Translations under genes and position numbers: made by a program | Notes under the pieces: generated by a model | The model's input: only the letters and a program-made list of their open reading frames with translations | What the model was told of the DNA's origin: nothing | The model's database searches: none | Assembly (NCBI GenBank): GCA_035533255.1 | Contig: DATLUE010000170.1 | Coordinates: 1 to 8,831 of the forward strand | Source of the DNA: CAIKMD01 sp035533255 | GTDB lineage: Bacteria > Pseudomonadota > Alphaproteobacteria > ATCC43930 > CGMCC-115725 | Length of the DNA: 8,831 bases | Direction: 5' to 3' | In this document: positions 4,356 to 8,831 of the stretch, in pieces | Numbering within the stretch: the stretch's first letter is position 1 | Layout of the letters: each line of letters begins with the position of its first letter

Positions 4356-6272
4356 CTTCTGTCTAACGAGTTGGTTGACGTACGCCTGACGATCCTCAGG
4401 CCTAAATATGTTGTCCTCGGATGGGTATCGGAGATTAACGATGACCAAAGTGTTGGACGAAGATTGATAGAAGATCACTCGGCCCCTAGCAACAGGTACC
4501 GCCGGGGAAGTACTGATCACCTGCTGGGCAAGGAGTTGCAGCTCGACCTGACTTCCAATTTCCGGAAATTCCGCCTGTGCGTCAACGTGTTTATCATAAG
4601 CATATGACGCCGCCGCTTCGGCATGATTCTCGATCGCGCGATCGAGCGCGTCTTGCATGTTGTTGACGTCAATGCCGCTCGGGCTCCAACCCGGGGCCGT
4701 GACGAACGGGGTCAATACCGCGTTTGACGGATCGATCGCGCTCAGCTTGCTGCGCGCGGCGCTGTAGAGCGCCGCTCGGAGTGGCGCATTGGAATCGGAG
4801 TCTCTATCGTCTCGATCCTTATTTTCTTCCTGCGCAACCTGCCTAGGTGCGGTATCGTCACCGCTGCCACCATCGCCGCTCGGGGCGAACTGGCCGCCAT
4901 TCGGGCCGGGGCCGTAGTGGTTCGGGTTGAAGCGCTGCAGCTTGTCGCTGCTATTCGGCGCCGCGCCCGCGCCCGTCAGCGGCATCAGGCCGTGCGCGGT
5001 TTGGATTTTCGGCTGCTCGCCGCCCGCGACGGGCGGCAAGCCCAGCTCGGCGCGCACCTCGTTGATGCTCTTGATGCCGGTCTTGACGTAATCGGCCGCG
5101 ATGGTCGCGGTCGCCGAGGGATCGGCGTCGCGGTCCTGGTCCCAGGCGAATTCCAGATCGCTGGCGCCGAATTCCTCGGCGATCACCCGATCGATCAGAT
5201 GCTTCACCCAGTGCAGCAGCGGCGCGAGGCCTTCGGCGAGCGCCACATCCTGCGCGTTCTCCGCGGTCGCGCGATTGACCTGCGGCACGAACGCGCTCGG
5301 CGGCACCGAGAAGGCGTAGCACACGACCCGCGCCAGCCATTCGTCGAACGCGTCTTTCAGTGCCGGCTCGCGCACCGGAACGAAGGTTTTGGCGACGCCG
5401 CCGGGCACGAATTTCGCGTGCCGGCGCTCGGCCGTGTCGCCGGAATTGAGCGAATCCCAATAGGCCTGGAATTGCCGGATCTGATCGGGGTTCCAAGTCT
5501 CGGGCACGCCGATCAGCGCCTCGGGAATATTGCCCTCGGTGTAATATTGAAGCTGATAGATCTGCCGGCGCAGCGCGATGTTGACGCTCATCTGCACCTG
5601 CTCGACCGGCGAGAAGCCGTAAGCCTTGTGAACGCGCGGATTGCGCGGCGCGTAGATCAGCTCGTCCGCCGTATAATCGACCGCCGGCATGCCTTTGAGG
5701 ATTTGCTGATAGGCCGGCATCGGCGGCGCCGGCGTCCGGCCCCAATCGTCGATCAGCCGCTTGACGGTCGCGCCGTCGAGCAGCTCGAGCGCCCAGAGCG
5801 CGCCGCCGCGCGTGCGGCGCTTGTAAAGCGTCGGCGCGTCGATGACGAGCAAATCCTCCAAGAGCATCCGCAGCCAGGTCGCCCAGCCATGCTGCCGGTC
5901 GGGGCAGCGAAAAAACGCGGTCAGCGCGGCGACGCGCGGGTCGGCATCCGCGACGTCCGAATTCGCTGCGAGGCTGCGCGGGCGAATGCGCCAGGTCTGG
6001 CGCTCCATCTGGTCTTTGCGCGTCTCGATCACGAGGCGCATCAGGTCGAACGCATCCGCCAGCGCGCGCAGCTCGGCAAAGCCGGTCGGCTCCCAGCTTC
6101 GCGGCGTCGCCGCGAGGTTGAAGCCGAAGGGGTAATCGAATTGCCGACCCGCGACCTCGGGCGGCGCTTGCGGCGGCAGCGGGTGCTGCGGGCCGAACCA
6201 AGCGGCGGGCGCGTTGCCGGTCAGCACATAGCCGGCGCCGCGCGCGAGGCGCGCGAGGAAGCGTTCGGGCAT
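4353..6272 (-). CDS. Phage portal protein with C-terminal toxin-like extension
   Basis: A 639-aa protein. Residues ~1-430 are an HK97/lambda-like portal, the ring through which DNA enters and leaves the head. Recognisable portal-like stretches are LIYAPRNPRVHKAYGFSPVE, QIYQLQYYTEGNIPEALIGV, VPPSAFVPQVNRATAENAQ, and the KTGIKSINEVRAELGLPP region near the end. At residue 448 the protein enters a FNPNHYGPGPNGGQF linker, then low-complexity Gly/Ser/Asp and a charged QVAQEENKDRDDRDSD run, then a compact ~135-aa domain (see separate entry). This makes it much longer than a plain portal. The ATG at 6270-6272 has a GGAG Shine-Dalgarno 6 nt upstream. The stop is 9 bp before the Imm1 start. There is no separate MuF-type minor head gene in this window. 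Part of the gene (residues ~183-357) is duplicated at 2274-2932. Confidence 0.88.
   Translation of the reverse strand: MPERFLARLARGAGYVLTGNAPAAWFGPQHPLPPQAPPEVAGRQFDYPFGFNLAATPRSWEPTGFAELRALADAFDLMRLVIETRKDQMERQTWRIRPRSLAANSDVADADPRVAALTAFFRCPDRQHGWATWLRMLLEDLLVIDAPTLYKRRTRGGALWALELLDGATVKRLIDDWGRTPAPPMPAYQQILKGMPAVDYTADELIYAPRNPRVHKAYGFSPVEQVQMSVNIALRRQIYQLQYYTEGNIPEALIGVPETWNPDQIRQFQAYWDSLNSGDTAERRHAKFVPGGVAKTFVPVREPALKDAFDEWLARVVCYAFSVPPSAFVPQVNRATAENAQDVALAEGLAPLLHWVKHLIDRVIAEEFGASDLEFAWDQDRDADPSATATIAADYVKTGIKSINEVRAELGLPPVAGGEQPKIQTAHGLMPLTGAGAAPNSSDKLQRFNPNHYGPGPNGGQFAPSGDGGSGDDTAPRQVAQEENKDRDDRDSDSNAPLRAALYSAARSKLSAIDPSNAVLTPFVTAPGWSPSGIDVNNMQDALDRAIENHAEAAASYAYDKHVDAQAEFPEIGSQVELQLLAQQVISTSPAVPVARGRVIFYQSSSNTLVIVNLRYPSEDNIFRPEDRQAYVNQLVRQK
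4356..4843 (-). other. Toxin-tip-like C-terminal domain of the portal protein (CT1)
   Basis: Residues ~478-639 of the portal. After QVAQEE and a charged linker come a helical region (LRAALYSAARSKLSAID), DVNNMQDALDRAIENHAEAA, then AYDKHV with H562, EFPEIGSQVE, and a C-terminal beta-rich stretch GRVIFYQSSSNTLVIVN ending IFRPEDRQAYVNQLV. The layout 'KHV..EFP....GR..FY..S.TLVI.NP....FRP....Y' recalls small C-terminal toxin domains of polymorphic toxins, possibly RNases of the barnase/EndoU-like (BECR) group with H562 as a candidate catalytic residue. That assignment is from memory of the pattern, not a search. Support comes from a homologous displaced copy at 3437-3914 and from an immunity-like gene immediately downstream. 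It could instead be a structural portal extension. Confidence 0.55.
4629..4799. repeat. 171-bp direct repeat, copy in portal-CT1
   Basis: It matches 3704-3874 with 168 of 171 positions identical by eye (substitutions only). It spans the helical start of the toxin-like domain. DNA on either side is far more divergent, so this block has been recently copied or homogenised and could serve as a crossover site. Confidence 0.9.
5204..5727. repeat. Portal-gene segment duplicated at 2274-2932
   Basis: This 524-bp part of the intact portal gene recurs in direct orientation about 2.9 kb away with scattered substitutions and two inserted elements. Because the downstream copy is linked to a different toxin tip, homologous exchange here could in principle replace the portal C-terminus. 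Confidence 0.85.
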
Positions 6273-6305
6273 GGGGAACTCCGAGTGGACGCGACGTCCG
6301 AGAAG

Positions 6306-6471
6306 AGCTGTCAGCTATCAGCCGTCAGCTATCAAAATCGGTCTTTCCATTCGTCATTCCCGCGCAAGCGGGAATCTAGGAAGACAGCGTGGTGTTGCCC
6401 TGGGTCCCCGCTTTCGCGGGGACGACGGGAAAAGCTAAGAGCTGAAAGCTGATAGCTGATAGCTGACAGCT
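6306..6471. repeat. Nested palindromic REPIN/MITE-like element at the end of terL
   Basis: Outer ends 6306-6322 (AGCTGTCAGCTATCAGC) and 6455-6471 are perfect 17-bp inverted repeats. Inside lie two REP-like hairpins in opposite orientation: 6356-6375, an 8-bp stem ATTCCCGC/GCGGGAAT with a 4-nt loop, and 6404-6423, an 8-bp stem GTCCCCGC/GCGGGGAC with a 4-nt loop. Both are flanked by CGTC/GACG, as in paired REP elements. There is room for no gene. It fills nearly the whole terL-portal gap, overlaps the terL stop, and could fold as a long hairpin in the late transcript. Confidence 0.8.
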
Positions 6472-7801
6472 ACTTCGCGCTCAGCGTTCGGTAATACGAC
6501 AGCAATCCCGGCTCGGCATTGCCGAGCATCAGCTCGCTCAGCGCCCAGACCAGCGCGTCGACGCGATCGGGCGAGGCGCTGTGCGACAACGGCCCGCCGG
6601 TGAAGGCGCACATCTGATCCTCGAGCGCCGGGAAGGAACCGACGTGATGGATGCGGCCCTGCTGGTAAAGCGCGGCGACCGGCTCGGCGCGGGCGAGCTT
6701 GCCGCGCGAGGCATGAACCGGCCGGTAGGAAATTCCGGCATCGAGCACCCGCAACGTCGCCTCGACCATCGCCCCGCCATTGTTGACCTCGGCAACGATG
6801 CGATCGGCGCGATGCGCGCGATAGGCGTCGATCGCGCGTGCCGCCCAATCATGCGGCGAGAGCCGCCCCGAGAGATCGTCGAGCACATAGCCCGCCCCGT
6901 CCTGGCCGAGCGCGGCAACGACGATGCCGGTCTCGTCGGCATCCGCGCTCGCACTGGCCGCGGGATCGATCGCGACGACGATGCGGCGCAGCGCCGGCCC
7001 TCCACCCTCGCGCCACGCCTCGACCCGATCGCGCTCGATCGCGTCGCGCGACCACAGCGCGCCCGGCATATCGTCCAAGAGCTCGGCATCGAGCTCCTGG
7101 CGGCCGAGCCGCGTGCCCTCATATTGCTGCAAGATCGCGGTCAGAAATCCCGGCGCCAGATTGGCGACATTGTCGCGCGTGGTGCCGCGCGTCACGACGC
7201 AATCGGGCGACGCGAGCAGCGCGCGAATGAGCTTCACCGGCTTGGGCGTGGTGGTGACGACCGCGCGCGGGTTCTCGCCGAGGCGCAATCCCATCATCAG
7301 CATGTCCCAGGCGGCGGGATAGCGCCACGCCGCCAGCTCGTCGCACCAGGCGGCATCGAATTGCGGGCCGCGCAGCCGGTCGGGCTCGTCGGCCGAGAAC
7401 AAGGTCGCCACCGCGCCGTTCGGCCAGGTGAGCTGGCGCGTCGTCGGCGCGAATGCCGGCCGAACCTCGGCCGACGCAATCGATAACAGCCCGCTCTCGC
7501 CCTCGACCATCACCAGCCGCGCGTCGCGCGCCGTGGGCGCGACCAGCGCGATGCGTTTCGCCGCGCCGTTTTCGGCCTGCGCCCGCACCCATTCGGCGCC
7601 GCTGCGCGTCTTGCCGAAGCCGCGGCCGGCCAAGAGCAGCCACACGCGCCAATCGCGCCCATCCGCCAATTTGGCGGGCGCAAGCTGCTCGGGCCGCGCC
7701 CAAACGCGCCAGTCACCCAGCATGCTGCGCGCGTTTTCTGTGAGCAGCGGCGCCTGCTCGAGATGCGCCGCAAGGCGCGCGGCTTGGGTGGGAGTGATCA
7801 T
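6470..7801 (-). CDS. terL: Phage terminase large subunit (packaging ATPase and nuclease)
   Basis: A 443-aa motor that pumps DNA through the portal and cuts the concatemer. The N-terminal ATPase has a Walker A (GRGFGKT, residues 59-65), a hydrophobic Walker B ending in D154-E155 (AAWCDELAAW), and a coupling motif TTTP at 183-186. The C-terminal RNase H-like nuclease has its three expected acidic sites: D279 (VVAIDPAA), E338 (IVAEVNNGG) and D412/D415 (SPDRVDALVWAL). Length and domain order match the Terminase_6/GTA-like group, and nothing appears missing. The ATG at 7799-7801 has no visible Shine-Dalgarno; the DNA just upstream resembles the repeat near 6310-6340, so the leader may have been replaced by repeat insertion. 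The TAG stop (6470-6472) overlaps the right end of a palindromic repeat, and the last residues (about LSAK) may be repeat-derived. Confidence 0.93.
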   Translation of the reverse strand: MITPTQAARLAAHLEQAPLLTENARSMLGDWRVWARPEQLAPAKLADGRDWRVWLLLAGRGFGKTRSGAEWVRAQAENGAAKRIALVAPTARDARLVMVEGESGLLSIASAEVRPAFAPTTRQLTWPNGAVATLFSADEPDRLRGPQFDAAWCDELAAWRYPAAWDMLMMGLRLGENPRAVVTTTPKPVKLIRALLASPDCVVTRGTTRDNVANLAPGFLTAILQQYEGTRLGRQELDAELLDDMPGALWSRDAIERDRVEAWREGGGPALRRIVVAIDPAASASADADETGIVVAALGQDGAGYVLDDLSGRLSPHDWAARAIDAYRAHRADRIVAEVNNGGAMVEATLRVLDAGISYRPVHASRGKLARAEPVAALYQQGRIHHVGSFPALEDQMCAFTGGPLSHSASPDRVDALVWALSELMLGNAEPGLLSYYRTLSAK

Positions 7802-7856
7802 GCTATCGGCTATCGGCGGTCAGAAATCGGTGGTTGGTGCCGCGATTCACTTTCTC

Positions 7857-7952
7857 CTCACCCTGAGCGGAGCGAAGCGTAGTCGAAGGGCGCACAATGG
7901 TTTTGCAACATTGCATGACTAGCCTGCGCCCTTCGACTTCGCTCAGGGTGAG
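7857..7952. repeat. Imperfect inverted repeat between terS and terL
   Basis: The left arm (7857-7894) begins CTCACCCTGAGC and ends AGTCGAAGGGCGCA. The right arm (7925-7952) is its reverse complement, except that the left arm carries about 10 extra bases in the middle. About 30 bp separate the arms. Arms of the CCCTGAGC..GTCGAAGGG kind recur as intergenic palindromes in many proteobacterial genomes, so this is probably a dispersed REP/MITE-like unit. It could fold strongly in RNA and act as a partial terminator or mRNA stabiliser, but there is no T-tract. Confidence 0.75.
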
Positions 7953-7973
7953 GTGGTTATGAGTCATGGCTCC

Positions 7974-8504
7974 CTATCCTTCGTCTTCCCCGCGCGCGAT
8001 GCGTAAGAGCCGCTCGCGCAGCTCGGCGTTCGCGGCTCTGCGGTCGCGGTCGTCATTGTCCGGCGGGGCGAGCGCGGTCTTGCCGCCGATCATGCCGAGA
8101 TGGCGCGCCAGCGCGTTGAGCGCGGCGAGCTTGTCGTAGAGCTTCAGCCGCACGACCTGGCCGTTGCCCTTGCGCTGGATATCGGCGACCGCCGCGGTCT
8201 CGTCGGCATCGAGCAGCGATTTGTCGCGCAGCGTCATGCCCTCGGGACCCCAATCGACGTAATCGCGCATGTTGGAAAACGCCATGCGGCCGAGCTCTTC
8301 CAGCACACGATCGGCCGAAAGCCGGCGCTTGGCGGCAATCTGCTCTTTGCCTTTCGCGACCAGCGCCGCGATCTCGGGCTCCGCCAGCAAGCGGCTGGCG
8401 GTGTTGGCGGCCGTGCCCAGCGAGTAGCCCGCGCGGCGCGCGGCCTCCTTGCCGTTGAGATCGATCAGATACTCTTTGGCGAAGAGACGCTGGCGCTCAT
8501 TCAT
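7974..8504 (-). CDS. terS: Phage terminase small subunit
   Basis: A 176-aa protein that should bind phage DNA at the packaging start site and hand it to the large terminase. Residues ~4-50 (RQRLFAKEYLIDLNGKEAA followed by RRAGYS, then SRLLAEPEIAALV) have the layout of the Terminase_2-type N-terminal helix-turn-helix. Residues ~63-130 hold the conserved DRVLEELGRMAF, DWGPEG and LYDKLAALNALARHL segments, probably the oligomerisation core. The tail is charged (ending RGEDEG) and likely contacts TerL. The length is normal for the family. The ATG at 8502-8504 overlaps the upstream stop and I see no strong Shine-Dalgarno, so translation probably depends on coupling. terL follows after a 172-bp gap filled by repeat DNA. 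Confidence 0.88.
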   Translation of the reverse strand: MNERQRLFAKEYLIDLNGKEAARRAGYSLGTAANTASRLLAEPEIAALVAKGKEQIAAKRRLSADRVLEELGRMAFSNMRDYVDWGPEGMTLRDKSLLDADETAAVADIQRKGNGQVVRLKLYDKLAALNALARHLGMIGGKTALAPPDNDDRDRRAANAELRERLLRIARGEDEG

Positions 8505-8831
8505 GGCGCCGGTTCGCGCTCGGCGTCGCGCGGCGGCGGCGCCTTGCCGTCATCGGATCGGCGGCGCGGATCGAGCAGGCGCGCGAGTGCCTCGAGCGCC
8601 TTCAGCTTGTCGAACGTCTTGAGGTGGAGGGTCGCGCCGTCGCCGTCCGTCGCCTCATCGATCAGGGCAATGGCGGCAGCGGCCTCGTCCGACAGCGCGG
8701 CGGCATCGGCGATCGCGGCGCCGTGCGGCCCCCAATCGGCGAGCTGGCGCAGATCGGCGAAGGCAATGCGGGCGTATTCCGCCAGCACGCGCTCGCGGGT
8801 GATGCCGGTGCGCCGGGCGCGCGCCGCCATC
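8501..8831 (-). CDS. Small terminase-like protein, 3' part (cut by window edge)
   Basis: This is the C-terminal ~110 residues of a protein related to the complete small terminase next to it. The segment ERVLAEYARIAF..LR..ADWGPHG matches DRVLEELGRMAF..MRDYVDWGPEG in that neighbour. Both then continue through an acidic stretch to a TFDKLKALEALARLL or LYDKLAALNALARHL helix. The Met at 8828-8830 aligns with the middle of the neighbour, so it is probably internal. The true start and the DNA-binding N-terminus should lie beyond 8831. The stop (8501-8503) overlaps the next start as ATGA, which suggests translational coupling. In the family, small terminases recognise phage DNA and regulate the large subunit. 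Whether this copy works or is a duplicated remnant cannot be told from a fragment. Confidence 0.75.
   Translation of the reverse strand, partial: MAARARRTGITRERVLAEYARIAFADLRQLADWGPHGAAIADAAALSDEAAAAIALIDEATDGDGATLHLKTFDKLKALEALARLLDPRRRSDDGKAPPPRDAEREPAP

Noticed and set aside
4917..6452. Long plus-strand open frame (511 aa) opposite the portal gene
   Set aside because: It is antisense to a clear portal gene in high-GC DNA, runs into palindromic repeat sequence at its end, and is Arg/His-rich with no recognisable domain. Its similarity to the plus-strand frame at 2161-3117 only reflects the duplicated portal DNA.
6581..7486. Plus-strand open frame (301 aa) opposite terL
   Set aside because: terL on the minus strand has all expected motifs; the opposite frame has none and is a GC-bias artefact.
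4353..8831. Gene transfer agent cluster of the Rhodobacter type
   Set aside because: TerL is of a similar group, but the two TerS genes, tip cassettes and repeats do not match the conserved GTA order, and the capsid and tail genes needed to decide are outside the window.
1..8831. tRNA or rRNA genes, att sites, integrase
   Set aside because: No cloverleaf, ribosomal or integrase-like sequence was recognised on either strand, and no repeats with the character of att cores were found.

Overview
The window is high-GC DNA, most likely from an alphaproteobacterial genome carrying a tailed-phage (HK97-type) prophage or prophage remnant. The evidence is the gene order small terminase, large terminase, portal, prohead protease, and the GC-rich codon use. 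Genus and species cannot be read from the sequence. Every gene I support is on the minus strand, so transcription runs from high to low coordinates. The long plus-strand frames are antisense shadows.

Packaging and portal block (8831 to about 4900). The 3' end of one small-terminase-like gene overlaps a complete terS (ATGA). After a 170-bp gap with an inverted repeat comes terL, with complete ATPase and nuclease motifs. A 166-bp nested palindromic repeat overlaps the terL stop codon. The portal gene follows. Its 639-aa product has an ordinary portal body, a Gly/Asn linker, and a C-terminal domain that looks like a polymorphic-toxin tip.

Accessory block (about 4930 to 1119). Between portal and protease, where capsid genes would normally continue, lies what I read as an array of toxin-tip and immunity cassettes. 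(1) The portal-fused tip CT1 is followed 9 bp later by Imm1, a small protein made of two copies of a ~60-aa module. (2) A displaced tip, CT2, has no start codon and an in-frame stop. It shares 171 bp of almost identical DNA with CT1 and is followed by two single-module immunity-like genes, Imm2a and Imm2b. Imm2a ends in what may be the tail of a further lost toxin. (3) A 659-bp duplicated piece of the portal gene is interrupted by two ~66-bp palindromic elements. It leads into a different tip, CT3, resembling polymorphic toxin type 37 and broken by a frameshift. CT3 is followed 13 bp later by a 202-aa unknown gene that I propose as its immunity gene. This block looks more A+T rich than the packaging genes.

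Protease block (1118 to 1). A strong terminator-like hairpin precedes the prohead protease gene, and palindromic repeat DNA follows it at the window edge.

Working model (inference): the portal C-terminus carries a variable toxin domain. Neighbouring immunity genes protect the producing cell. Shared portal and linker DNA in the downstream cassettes would let recombination exchange the tip, as in Rhs and CDI loci. No activity can be shown from sequence alone.
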